Source of the DNA: Hymenochaete sp. R1
Lineage: Eukaryota; Basidiomycota; Agaricomycetes; Hymenochaetales; Hymenochaetaceae
Length of the DNA: 64,000 bases
Assembly: GCA_019400425.1 (NCBI GenBank)
Contig: JAFREE010000017.1
Span: forward strand, 1-64,000
Direction: 5' to 3'
The notes under the pieces were generated by a model. The model saw only the letters and a list, made by a program, of their open reading frames with translations, had not been told where the DNA came from and did not search any database. The translations under genes were made by a program, and so were the position numbers. Positions 11,871 to 24,600 of the stretch are shown here, piece after piece (positions within the stretch are counted from its first letter, which is position 1; each line of letters begins with the position of its first letter).

Positions 11871-12295
11871 GAAAGACACGGACGCTCTACGATATTGGAG
11901 GGTACGATGTTGGTTGATGAAGGGATGCGTGCATGTGGTTGAGTGGGTTAGCAGTAGCATCGTGTTTATTAAAATTGTGTTCCCTATAATTTTTCATCAG
12001 CCTGCTTTCATTTTGCACATTTCGATGTTTCTGTGGTAGCAGAGAATCAAATTTTCCACACATGAAAGTACTCAAATCGTTACAACGAATCGATACACGA
12101 AGTTATTGGGCTCCAATGGAGTGGAATATCTGGTGCCAGTCTACACGAAATATTGTGTTGCAAGAGCATAACGAACCCTCGGAATACGGTAATGTTTAGG
12201 TCCGATACCATGGAAGGGACATACTGCTTAGTCGTGCAAGGCTGTGTAAGAAAAAACGAAGAACTAAAGTCGATCTCAAACATACAAGTTCAAGT
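11871..12295. other. 3' intergenic between SDH1 and TBC gene
   Basis: Convergent gene ends meet here. AT-rich with T runs and no coding signal; expected to hold both polyadenylation regions. Confidence 0.5.
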
Positions 12296-15277
12296 TCACT
12301 GCGAAAGGGCACCCAAAGGATCATTGCTCGCTTTCCTCTGCCTTGCTTGACCTTGCCCTTGCCCTTGACTTGAACTTGTCCCCAACCCTAAACCCGGCAC
12401 TGCTCCTTCATTATTAGCCCCGGTGCTTCCGGAAACAGAAACGGATGTCGGAGGTGGGACCCTCGGCATTGCAGATGCGAACGGTGTCGTGCTCGAGAAG
12501 GTCGATCTTGTATAATTCCAGGGCGCCTGCATTTGGTCGGTTTGGAGAGATGGGCTTTGTCCCTGTGCTTGTCCTTGCCTTTGAGCCAGTATTTGTCCTG
12601 GCCCTGGTCGGTTCTGATTCGCATGCGTGTGAGAGGGGCGAGGTAGAACGGGCGGAGAGCGTGGAAGGGAGACAAGTGGGTGTGACTGAGGGGAGGAAGA
12701 CGCTGTCGTAATTAACTCGGGTGTAGATTTTTGACGGCGGTGGTCTGAGGGAGGACGTGACAATGAAGGAGGGTACTGTTGGTAATGAGGGAGATGTTGT
12801 CCGGCGACTTTGACAGGTTCAGGTGGTTTCAAATCTGGTAAAGCGTTTGTCTTATTCCCTTGTCCCGGGCTGCTCGATGAAGTCGTCGTAAGAGCATTCG
12901 CATTGCGAATCCGCTCTCTTTCCTCGAATTTTCGCCTCTGATACTCTTCCTCGCCATATAACCGTACCTCATCTACCTCACTTGTTGACCCATTTAGCAA
13001 ATCCCTGACGTGCGCAACGCTCTCTACCGCCTCGCGTTTGCGTTCTTTGATCCGTTTGAGCGTCACCTCGTCCCGATCTTCGTCCTGCAGGAGTGCAGCG
13101 ACTGCGGATGAAAGCGCTTCTCCGAGCGTGCGTTGTAGCGATTTGAGTTGCGCGAGCTCGGACTCGAGCTCGAATCGTGTGCGATGTTCCCAAGGTGGAC
13201 GTTCTTCTGAGGTCGAAGCTGAAGTGAAAGCCGAGGGCCCAGAGGGACGCTCGCGCTCGCGGACGAGAGGGAATGCGCTATAGTCCGCTGTTGAGGTATT
13301 GGGAGAACGTATCAGCTGGTTGGCTAGATCGGGTATATTTTTCTACAAAAATCGAAATCGATATAAGGTATGAATGATCAAGTTTGACTAATGCAAGCTC
13401 ACCCTTATTTCTGACATGGCATTCATGACTGTCTTGTTTATTCCAAGGCTTTCACCCTTCTCAAGCAAACCTCGTGCAAAGAGCTCAGGAAGCCCAACCT
13501 GTGCAGACTGTTGTTGCAGACGACTGACGCTACCTCCGTGACCCTGTCTTGAGTTAGCGATATCAACCCTGTGCATTTCAGTACTGGCCCGCCGCCTGTT
13601 ACCTGGCCTTGTGCGTGGAGGGGAATACGGGGGTTCTGAGATTTCTATTGGAATGTGTAGCAGGTTTCGATTTTCGATAGTGAGGGAGGAGCCTGTCGTG
13701 GGGTTCGGCGCCATGGAAAGGGCAAATGCTTGCCGAAGTAAAAGTGTTGCGTGATGTGAGATTGAGGGGTCGTTATCATCTGGAGGAGCTGGGTATCGGA
13801 GGAGGTGCATAAGTTGGCCACTATAGTCCGCGGAAATCACTTTCATGCAGTCAGTTTCATAGCATAGATATAGAGGAGGTCGACAACTTACAGTGTGTTC
13901 GTATTCGTATGAGCATTGCTACACATATCCAAGGTACTAGGTCCCATGCATCATCGCATGAGAAGATACCATCCCACAGGATCATCGAGTCCGGAAGGTT
14001 GAACTCTCTCGTGAACAATAAACGTAGCCAACGGCTACAACAACCTCGTTGAGCACTGGTTCGTTGTCCAAATAGAATAGCAGAAAACATACACGCCGTA
14101 TAACTGCGGCTCAACACTGGCTTTCTGCATGCTTTGCCATAGTGTTGGGTCTGTCGCTTTGAGCATCACCGACTGTAACTTCTGGCATGCGACGACGACC
14201 GGAGCTACATATGGCGTAACAGGCTGTTTTTGAGACTCTGAATTTCCGTGGCGGTATTGGTTACTGAGTCCGTTCGGCAGAGGTGGGGGCGCTGGCTCTC
14301 TCCATTCGTACCATGTCTTCATGCCTTCCATGACGCAGGTGAACAACGCCCAAGAATCCGCAGCGACCCAATCTCGGGCGCAGAAATCGATAAGATCCTT
14401 ATTTAACTCGTCCTTCTCAGACAATGAGTCAAAGTCGACAGCGAAGTAGATAGGAGCAAGCAATTCGTGCATTCCTTGCCGGTAGCCAACGTCAGGATGT
14501 GTCGAAGAAAATATAAATAGGATCTGCGAGAGCTGATTTTGGATGTCGGGATCGCGGAAATAGTCATAATCAGGGAACCTGATGAACTCCGTCATGAATC
14601 AGACAAGATGAGGTTCTCCGACGGGCAACCTCACGTTCTCTGGACATCCTGTTCTATGGTCTTCCGAAGGTCAACGGCGGCGAACCAGTCTTTCCATGGG
14701 TTCTGTAGTAATGTATTATCACTGGATTACGCCCTAAGTGATACTCGACGTTGCTCTTACATTCTCATGGAGACTCAAAGGGTTGTTAAGGTCCAAATTC
14801 TGCTTCCCCTCCTCCACAGTTCGAGGAAGACCTTCGATGCCTGGCACAGACAACTGTTCGTCGTACCCTCCATCAGGAGCTCGCAAAAGTTCGAGAAGGA
14901 GATTCGTATATTCTTTCCGAAAGTCTTTAAGGGAGTCCAACGGAGGGCGAGCTATCATTTGCTCTGCAGCTGGCGTCAAAGGAGCGGACGGTAATAGGAA
15001 GAGCTATACTTTTAATCAGTCTTTGCATTGGCCGTTATAATAGGCATACTTACTTTCCATGCCATACTTCTGCCTGCGACACCAAAAGATCCCTTGTCCT
15101 CCGGATAAGAGAGTAGTCGCCCGCCAAATGCATCGTCCTTCAATTTAGACATAGCGAGGTCGGTACCAAATAATCGATTATAGGCAGCACTGTTCAAGCT
15201 CTGTCAACCTTTTGTCGCCAATGAAATCGCGAATAGATTTTCACGTACTTTATTTCTTGCTGCCGTGATTTGGACAT
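12296..15277 (-). CDS. TBC-domain Rab GTPase-activating protein, TBC1D5-like
   Basis: Predicted Rab-GAP acting in endosome or autophagy traffic. The start at 15277 gives MSKSRQQEIKYVKIYS. Exons then give LKDDAFGGRLLSYPEDKGSF and GVAGRSMAWK, the typical 'R S x x W K' entry to a TBC domain. KDWFAAVDLRKTIEQDVQRT with the arginine finger is followed across an intron by FPDYDYFRDPDIQ, and then HPDVGYRQGMHELLAPIYF with the glutamine finger. Both catalytic fingers are therefore present. The 'YRQGMHELLAPI' form is typical of TBC1D5. The C-terminal 300 or so residues are low complexity, rich in Pro, Ser, Gln and Gly, with a charged coiled-coil patch (KRIKERKREAVESVAHVRDL) near 13000. The stop is at 12296. 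The start codon is only 105 bp from divergent PAN2. Confidence 0.85.
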
Positions 15278-15381
15278 GATGGTAAATGGAGAGGGAGACG
15301 TGCAAAGGAAATATCGTGTATCGCGCCTCGCATGCGCGCGTTGGCTTGACTTGAAACCACATACGCCGTCAACGGGCGTCA

Positions 15382-18300
15382 ATGTCCTCGACTTACAGGC
15401 TCATTGACCCTATCTCGACGCAACGCAGCCTCTATCCCACGCCTGTTACGTCTCTAGCTTTCGACCCGTCATCGGATACGCTATGGACTGGCAACAATGT
15501 CGGGGGCGTTGTCGCGTACTATGGCACTCGGGGTACTCGTGGGGTTTGCTTCCCGGCAGGCGGTGACCTTGCGGTGAAGAAGCTATTAGTCGGAGATCAA
15601 TCTGTAAGGGCACTTGGTTCTGCGGGCCTTGGCGTCGGGCAATGGAGTAAAGGAGGGGTCAACAACTGGTTTCATAGGTGAGCTCACCATTTCATTGGAA
15701 ACATGAGCAGACCGGTTTGAGGAGGTTATCAATATGCAGGTCTCTACATAATGTCACGACATTCTCTAATACTATCAGTGGATCTTCTAATATTGCACTG
15801 TCGACGGGAGCTCCAGAGCTCGCTCTTCTCGATACACGCACCGATGCCGTGGTCAAGCAATGGCCTGTCTCTTCACTTATCACCCACCTCGTTTCATCCC
15901 ATAGTCTACTTCTCTCCGGGTCTGCAGATGGATCGATCAAAACTCATGATGTGAGAAATAAGGGGCGGAGTGGGGCCTCCGAAGCATCTGTAAAAGCGCA
16001 TATGAGGGGGATTCAAGGCCTTGAAGTTAGCGGGAATCTTGTGTTTTCTATAGGATGGGGTGTTAGGTGAGGCTTATGTTTAAATAAGTTGTAGGCATTG
16101 ACTAACTCGTTGAAAAGGCAGTCTAGGCCATTTCCTGAACCGTTGGTCAGAGTATACGATTTAAGGTCCTTGAAGGCATTGCCACTCGTCACTTTTTCCG
16201 CCGGTCCAGGGTTTATAAATGTACTTCCAAGGAGGAGTTCAAGTGTTGTCGTTACTTCGACCGACGGGCTTGTCAATATCGTCGACGCTTCTAATCCAAG
16301 TGATGCAGGCGAGTTTTATCAAGTAAGCGTGCTTCTGTATCATAGGTACCGATATTGATCGTACAAATAGTTAGATATCACATCATACATTAGTTCTGTG
16401 GCTATCTCTTCGACCGGAGTTTACATGGCCTTCGGAGACGCCGATGGGACCATACAACTTATGACTTCTGCGGACGAGCAAGAATCGATACCTTTCAATG
16501 GTTACGACGGTCAACCTGTGGAATGGCCTGACGCGGCAGAAGGCATCCCGGAGATTGACTGGCAGGATTCGACGTATGCCAGCTCTTGTCCCCTTTTATT
16601 TTGTATTTCCCTCTCATTATTCCCGGAAGACCTCTCAACAAAATTGGTATGCCTCACTACGACACGAAACTACTGTCGTCTTGGACTCCAAAATTTCTAC
16701 CACTGAACCCATCTTATCCGCCACCACCGAAAGTTCCCGGGCAAATCCTCAATTCTATGAAGACGACGGAATTTGTCGCATACGCGTCGTTACCGAAGGA
16801 ACTCCAAGGAAAACGAAACGTTGTATCAACGGACGCGAAAAAGGGCACTGCCAGGTTCAGAAGCTTGCGACCCCGTTCCAATGATGTGAGTATGCCCCAC
16901 ATTTCTACTTCCTTGATGTCTGTCCCTTAGACTAGCAGTTGGCGTTAGAAAGTCCTATCACTGAAGACTCAAATGATATACCTCGAGCCTATCGTGAAGT
17001 AAATATCGAGTATTCCAAGTTTGGTGTTGAAGACTTTGACTTTGCGTAAGTTATAGAGAAGGTATACGGTTCATTTCTATACTCATGAATCCTTATTTTA
17101 GATTTTACAATCGCACTGATTACAGCGGACTCGAATCGCACATCGTTAACTCCTACACTAATAGTCTTATACAGACATTACACTATTGCTTGCCTATCAG
17201 GAAATTGGCCGAGTCTCACATCTTGACAAATTGTACAGAGGAATTTTGCTTCTTATGCGAACTTGGCTTCGTCTCTCGCATGTTGAGCGACGCACGGGGT
17301 GTAAATTGCCAGGCAAGCAACTTCTGTAAGACAGTTGGCATGCTTGCTCAACGTACGTAGGTTTTGTTTTTCTGATATATTTTTAATTGATATATCTACT
17401 GTTTTAGGTAATAACCAGCTGGCTTATATCGACTACGGCAAACCAGCACATACTTACAGCGACAGTATGCAGGGCTTCCATCGCTTCTTGTTAGATCAGA
17501 TGAGCTCGGAAGGGAACGCGTTCCCTCACAATCCACTCATTGTTCCCTCTGTGGACATGGACTCCTCAATGATTGCGGCCCCGGTCACTCAGCTTCTTGG
17601 TTTGGATGCGATGACTATTATTCAATGCCAGAGCTGCAGGGGTCAAAGACATAAAGAAGGGATGACACACGTCGTAGACCTCGCCTTTCCTAAGGATGTT
17701 AGTCGCCAGTCTGATTCTCTACTACTAATATGTTGAAGCACCACTTCCATTCACAGGGGAGCGTAAATCTAGGAGGTTTTGATTCAGTGATTCGCGAATC
17801 TTTGTTCCGCAAAAATACATACAGAGCGACATGCCCTCTCTGCAAGCAATTCACGACCAATAAGAGTCAACGATCGATATCAAACAATGACTTGCCAGTG
17901 ATCCTTGCACTAAACACCTCAATTCACGAGGCAGGCGTCACGACACAAAACGTCTGGCTGGACTCTGTGAACAAGCAAGGTCCCTACCTTCAACCCTTCA
18001 TTGGTATACGAGGCCAAGTGGGTGGAGTCGACGAAGCAGAAGAAGTGCTATATGAACTTCGGGTATGGTTCATTTCCTTTAGGTACTCCTCCAATTCAGA
18101 ACTTCATAGTCATTTTTTTAGTCGATGATTGTCGAAGTTGTTCCCGAGGGGAAAAAGTATGGACACCTCGTCTCGGTGGTTAAAGGCGAGTTTGGTCTTC
18201 TACTATACTATGAGGCCGGATGCCAACCTATGCACTTTTAGTTCCCGAATCAGAAAAGCGCTCTTTGTTTAGCCCTTGGCTCATCTTCAATGACTTTGTG

Positions 18301-19733
18301 GTAACAAATGTTTCAGAACAGGAAGCTCTTGGATTTCCTGGTACTTGGAAAGTGCGTAGATCTTATCGAAATGTTACTTCTGCCATTGCCTTGCTTACAG
18401 TCGACTTAGGTACCAGCTATCTTATACTATGAGCGCGTGGACGCTCGAGACATAATTAATTATGACGGGCTGCTACAAGGGCAGGACTTGAGCATCTTGC
18501 AGAGGGACATAAACATTGCCCCGTTCGTCCTTTTTATGATGTGATTGTGGCCGAGCTCAACTCGCAGCTTCTCCAGTAACCGTGACAATACTCTCATTAA
18601 GCATGAGCTTCTTGGTTCGGACGAGCTTCCTCGACCGGGTACGATGATATCAATTGACGCGGAATTCGTTTCAATGCAACAAGTCCGTATAACATACTCT
18701 TATTTTGAATTTTTCATGATGTTTTTTCGTAACAGGAAGAATCGGAATACCGGTCAGATGGGACAAAAAAAGTTCTAAGACCTGCCCGTTTAAGTTTGGC
18801 TCGAGTGTCTGTTTTGAGGGCTGGCGATGGCAGGAAACTCGGCGTACCCTTCATCGATGACCATATTCATACAAGTGAACTCATCGTAGATAACCTCACG
18901 GAGTACTCCGGGATCAAATGTAAGCTTGTCTCGAAATAAATCGTGCGAGAGGTTGATCTTTACGAACGTCGTTATCAGTTGGTGATCTGGATCCAGGGCT
19001 ATCACGACATACGCTCGTACCATTGAAAGTAGCATACAAAAAGCTACGACTGCTTGTCGATCTAGGATGCGTTTTTATTGGTCATGGTCTCAAGAAGGAC
19101 TTTCGAATAATCAGTGCGTTCTTTTGACAACCGAAATCGCGTGCTCTCTGACCAAAATTAAGACCTTTTCGTCCCGCCGGAACGGATACTCGACACCGTC
19201 GATATTTACTATATCGAGTCGCGACACCGACGATTATCACTCAGGTTCCTTTCATGGATAGTGCTGAAGCAAAACATTCAGACTGGCCAACACGATTCAA
19301 TAGAAGATGCCAGATGCGCTTTGTTGCTGTTTCGAGCATTCCAGGAATACGAGGGCAAGGGAGTGTGGCTCGAAAAGCTCGAAGATCTATATCGTGAAGG
19401 CCGGACGCATGTGAGCATCATCTACTTCATCTCCGCGCTTTAGCTAAGATTTTGCCTCAGAATTGGAAGCCTCCGCAAGCCCCACAGCCTGAAACGCCTG
19501 CTCCTCTGAAGTCTGCTTCAACTCCGACATTCAATCCTCTTGGAAGCTCAAGCATGGTTCCCAACCCATACAACATGTTCTCTCCGGATACTGCCTTCGG
19601 AGGTAACTTGCGAGCGCAGCAATCAAGTTTCTTCGACTTTTCTCAACAAGCGCCTCGACAATATCAGCAAATTTCCGGGGCGAGTCCTTCCAGAGGTTCG
19701 AACCAGCAAAATTGGCGAAGATCCAACCGCTGA
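15382..19733 (+). CDS. PAN2: PAN2, catalytic subunit of the PAN2-PAN3 poly(A) nuclease
   Basis: Trims mRNA poly(A) tails in the cytoplasm as the first step of deadenylation, together with PAN3. The N-terminus has WD-type repeats ([40 protein letters not shown]). A USP-like domain follows ([20 protein letters not shown] then [13 protein letters not shown]); the catalytic Cys position reads NSYTNS, so it is a pseudo-protease as in known PAN2. A zinc-knuckle pair is seen in CQSCRGQRH and CPLCKQF. The C-terminal RNase T/DEDD domain shows [13 protein letters not shown] (Asp and Glu), [11 protein letters not shown] and [13 protein letters not shown], so all four acidic residues appear to be present. 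The tail is Pro/Gln-rich and ends [10 protein letters not shown]. About a dozen short introns. Confidence 0.95.
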
Positions 19734-19965
19734 CAATCAGTGGATGAAAAACAATTGAGCTTTGTGAAACCTTATTAGCGCTATCGATTCTTGCTTTGTT
19801 TCCCACTTCGTGTATGCACGCGTTTGTATCGATTACCTTCGTGTAATACTCTTTGTAGAATGTTCCGTTACACTTCACATGTACCTGTCGTAAAATACAG
19901 AATGCTTTAAGATGTTACAATGTTCCTATGCGTTATTTACATCTCTTTCATACTTATATCTTCGC

Positions 19966-20631
19966 TCAACTGGTTGCCAGACACTTCTCGACGGAGCTTA
20001 AGAGAGCAGGATTCTCAAGTGCTGCAGCTACTCTTTCCTTGTCGTTTAATTGCTTGTTCACTGAGCGGGTTACTTAGCTATTTCAATCTAATTCCCAAGG
20101 CACAGAGTCTACTTACGAGCATGTTCCGATGCATGTGATCCTGGTTTGACCCGTATGTCAACCTTTATCCGCTGAGGTAAGGTCCTCATGAGACGGACAC
20201 GTATCGACAGTCCTAGAGAAAAAGTGAATAGCCGAGCTCGGTATGTCTTTATGCGGCATACCTATGAGTGCAGACATTCCGCAATGTGGTACCGTGGGCG
20301 TGAACTCAATGACGGCACTGTTCTCGCTGACTTCGACCTGAGGCGCTGAAACGACAGCAAGCTGCTCTAGTGTAAGAGGGTGCTCCGGGTCCATGATATT
20401 TCGAATGTGATCTAAACGGTGCGAGACACTGTCAACTTTTAGCCGGGGCTAAAAACTAGCGCAAGGACACTCGCCAAATATCTCGTCTGAGTCTATGGGC
20501 TCAACTTCATCTTCATCTGAGGTCGTTTCGGAGGAGTCGAAATCGTCCATCCATATTGCATGCTTTCCGTAGCTTTTGGAAGACCTTCCAACTGAGAAAA
20601 TTGTTGGATTTGCGTTGTAGATTTCCGTCAT
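19966..20631 (-). CDS. CIA2: CIA2/MIP18-family cytosolic Fe-S cluster targeting factor
   Basis: Part of the CIA targeting complex that delivers Fe-S clusters to cytosolic and nuclear enzymes. The start at 20631 gives [18 protein letters not shown]. An acidic stretch ([20 protein letters not shown]) leads into the DUF59/MIP18 domain: [38 protein letters not shown] and, near the end, [20 protein letters not shown] then [12 protein letters not shown]. The [12 protein letters not shown] motif holds the conserved Cys. Joining the first exon to the domain requires a GC-AG intron at 20412-20474; without it the frame stops. Divergent from PDCD5 by 171 bp. Confidence 0.9.
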
Positions 20632-20802
20632 GTTCTTTCAGTAGTCACGGAGGGATGAGAGATGAGCAACAAGGTGAACAGTGCGTGCGCATCGGCGGGC
20701 CCGTTAAATGCAATGATCGACGCAATCGTCGCTTCAGAAACCTGTGGAATCTTGTTGACCCCAGCTTTTCCCTTTCCTTTTTACGCATTCAAAAACACAG
20801 TC

Positions 20803-21432
20803 ATGGATGACCCGGAACTACAAGCAATCAGAGAGAAAAGGCTGCAGCAGCTCCGTCAGTCACAGCCTGGGCATCAATCGGGATCTTCTCTACCGCAGGG
20901 CTTACCAACAGGTGGTCCGGGTGAAGGCGATCCAGAAGCAGCTGCGAAACGTGCGGCTGAGGACCAGATGCGGCGGGACCAACTCGCTGTCTTGTTGGAA
21001 CCGAAGGCAAGAGAGCGGCGTGCGTATCTTGCGTACTATAAATCATGAGTTTATGACGGTGATACTGACGAATGCACTGCATGGATGCATTTAGTGGGTA
21101 CCATAGCTCTCGTCAGCCCAGCGCGCGCTTCGCAGATTGAGAATGGTTTGCTCCGTCTCGTTCAAATGGGCCACATTCGAGGAAAAGTTAACGAAGAACA
21201 ACTCATAAGTCTGCTTGAGCAGGTAAGTATTGGCGAAACCTCTATGAGCCAATACTTTTGTGATTGATAATTTATTGCAATAGGCAGATTCCAATAGTAA
21301 TGGCGGTACCCAGAAGAGTACCATTGTCGTATGTATTTTGTATCATTATATTTGCACTCTGGCTAACATATCTCTCAGTACCAACGCCGAAAGGAGTTGA
21401 ACGATGATGACGATTTTGACTTTGATCTATAG
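20803..21432 (+). CDS. PDCD5/TFAR19-family DNA-binding protein
   Basis: Homologue of human PDCD5 and yeast YMR074C, small helical proteins linked to chaperonin and apoptosis biology. The start at 20803 gives MDDPELQAIREKRLQQLRQS, the family N-terminus. The core is EDQMRRDQLAVLLEPKARER, then across an intron RIALVSPARASQIENGLLRL and MGHIRGKVNEEQLISLLEQ. It ends with the family's basic-acidic tail, YQRRKELNDDDDFDFDL. An in-frame ATG at 20662 would add 47 unrelated residues and is rejected as the start. Three to four exons. Confidence 0.92.
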
Positions 21433-21676
21433 CATAGCATAGCTTGTGTTTTTCATCATTCATGTACTCAAATATACCATGTATTCCCTAGGTTCTCTGG
21501 AGATCTTGTGCTTATCTGTTCCTGCGTTATTGGATCAAACGAAATTATCTTGCAATACCAATAATAGTCTGGGTTGCATGAGTTGTTGTATGCATTGGGT
21601 CTACGCTTAAGCTTAAAGCTGTGTTACTTTGCGTGTTGACACGATGACATAAGCAGATCTACCCGTCGTTTCCTTT

Positions 21677-24600
21677 ATGTCGCTTTCGGCGAGTCGCACG
21701 CAACAGCTTGCACACATACTTCGACCTCGACATCCTCCACCTGCACACTTTGCTTTGTTCTCGTCGCCCATGTCTCTCCCAAAGCTTCACCCTTCTCTGC
21801 CGGCTCCCGTCGTACATCAGTCTCACATGGCGGCATCACAGTCGAAATCGCACGTATTGGCGGGCGTCCAGGACGCGTACTGGAGCGATGATGAAGCCGT
21901 AAGATTCTTTCTTTACCCCGCTTCCGTCAAGTTCTAACAGTGGCACGTGTCTGCATCTAGGAAGACGAAGATTGCCCTCTGTGTCTGGAAGAAATGGACA
22001 TTTCGGATCTTAATTTCAAACCCTGCCCTTGTGGTTACCAGGCAAGTCTCGTTCGGGGCGCCTTCGTGCCTTACCCGAACTGAACCTTCTTGCTCTAGAT
22101 CTGTCGCTTTTGTTGGCACCACATCAAGGAGAATCTCAACGGTCGTTGCCCCGCATGTCGTCGCGAGTATACCGATGATGGTGTCCAATTCAAGGCCGTC
22201 AACAAGGAGGAGTGAGCTAAATTTTATTCAGCCTCTGCCACACGCTTTCAAACTCATGCCATATAGCCATAAACGCCTTACCATGCAGAAAAAGCAGCGC
22301 GAGCGTGAAAGGAAGGATCTTGACGCTTTAAACAGGCGCCACCTAGTGAACGTACGTGTGGTGCAGCGCAACGTGGTTTATGTTGTCGGACTCGGATCGC
22401 GATTCGCTAAGGAGGAGGCAAGTACCTTTTATACCCAGCGCGCCTGCCTTAAAGTCTTACACAGTCGGGCTCTTGATCAAACTTCTATAGCTTATCCCGA
22501 CTTTACGGTCTAATGAATACTTCGGCCAATATGGACGCATCACGAAAATTCTTTTGGTCAAACGCACGCCACCTGGTGGACGGTCTCCGGTCCTTGGGTT
22601 ATACATTACCTATTACCGCCGAGAAGACGCTGCTCGTGCTATTTCTGCAGTAGATGGTTCACCCTCGCCAAGTGGAGGAGGGGATGTTATGCGCGCAAGC
22701 TATGGAACAACAAAGTATTGCATGGCTTTTCTGCGTGGGGTATCATGTTCGAACCATGGCTGCATGGACCTCCATGATTGGGGGGAACCGAAAGACTGTT
22801 TCACCAAGGAAGATTTAACGACACTGTATGTGGTTGGTCTCTCTGATTACACGCGTTTACTTATTGTTCCTTAGTAAGCATACTATGAAAGATACGGAGA
22901 ATCAACAGCGTTCTCTTAAGAAGCCAGAAGAGAACGGCGAGTATCCAGTTCTAGTGCATAGTATATGATTACTAACTTTGGTGCTAGCTGGCTTGCCACG
23001 CTCTGCTGGCTGGGGTCAAAGGTCGACTGCACCTCCAACGAATACTACTACCATCGCGTCGTATTCCAGTGGACTGGTCCCCGCCAGAGGGACGCGACGA
23101 GCACAGCGCCCTGCTCGTTCAGGTAACGCAAACGAGTCTCGATCTCAAATCCCCGGTGTAAGCAAACCCCAGGAGCGCAAGTCGGCCCCAAAGCCTTCTT
23201 CCCAAGCGTCATCATCACGCCCTTCGACACCTGGCTTGAGTAGCCTCCCGGCAAGACCAATAACGCCGTCTTCCGCCAGTGTACCTGTTAAGCCCACTAA
23301 GGCTGCGAAAGATTTATCGTCAAGCGCCCCCAAGTCGCCGACTTCGTCAGTCGTTGGCTCTGACATGGGATCTCACGAGGCAGCTTCCCCCTCTGTGTCG
23401 TCGGCTATAGCCACACCGCCTGTGTCGATGCCAACTGTACCACCTGGACTTCCGGCTGCACCACCGGGTCTGGTAAATCAACCACCACCGGGCTTACAAG
23501 CTCCGGCGCCTTCTTCATCTCCTCTCATACGTGAAGCTTCTGTTTCATCATATCAGATCTCGAGTCAGGCGCAAGCTTTACTCGACGACGTTGTAACTCG
23601 TAGAGAGACACATGTCATAACCACGTCATTCAGCCCGTTCCCCGACTTGGACAGGACCTTGCAAGCTTTAAGTGGTGAGGGTGCCGACACAGGGGGCTTC
23701 AACTTCAATCTGGATCCCAAGCTTGCCGTTGATGAAGATAATTTTGAAACACATCTTTCTGACTTTGGGGCGGTCATGAATCCAGCTTCGAACGTGACGT
23801 TTGATCCTTTCTCTAACGGAAGGCCAATTGTTGGAACTCCTTCCCTCATTGCCCCTCCGGGATTAGCATCTCAGGTTGGACCGAACAGGCCCCATATGAT
23901 GGAACGAACTTCATCAGGATATTCTGGTTTGTTCAACCCCTTCGGTGAATCAGCTGTTACCAGTACCTTCGCCGCTCAGCATAGACCAAATCCAGTTCCA
24001 GATGATGAATCGTCTCGTCGGGTTTCCCGTTTTGGATTTGCTCGTGAAAGGCAAGGGTCTGGCCTCATGAACTCAGCGACTCCTTCGCCGCTTATCAGTG
24101 CGAATACGTCGTTATCTTCGTCCTTCATCGATAGCGGTATTCCACCATCTGCTGCGAGTTCTCACGCGCCCTGGCCTTTCCAGAGGCAGCCTGAATTTGC
24201 TCCTCCAGGTCTTGGTCCGTCCCGCACTGGTACTCCGGTTTCAGCTCGTGGTTCGCCTCTCGTTCCGTTTGCACATGCGCATAACATCCCATCGTCCATG
24301 CATCCATCTGCTTACCCGATGCAAGCGCCTCGATTTCAACCTTTTGACTCGGGGAACGAAGCATCATCGTTGAAGGAGATGTTTGGTGTTGGGCATCAGC
24401 AACGGGCGGGCGGGCCATCTGGTAGGAGGCTCTTATTTGTATGAAGTGTTCAAAGACGAAGGTTTAACAATCGTGTATTTTACTTTGTGGTCTTCTCAGA
24501 CAATAACACTGTCCCTATATCATCGGGTACGCCATTCCAGGACCCGGCCATCATGTCTTCTGCTCCATATGCCCCATCACCAATCAATGACAATGGTTTC

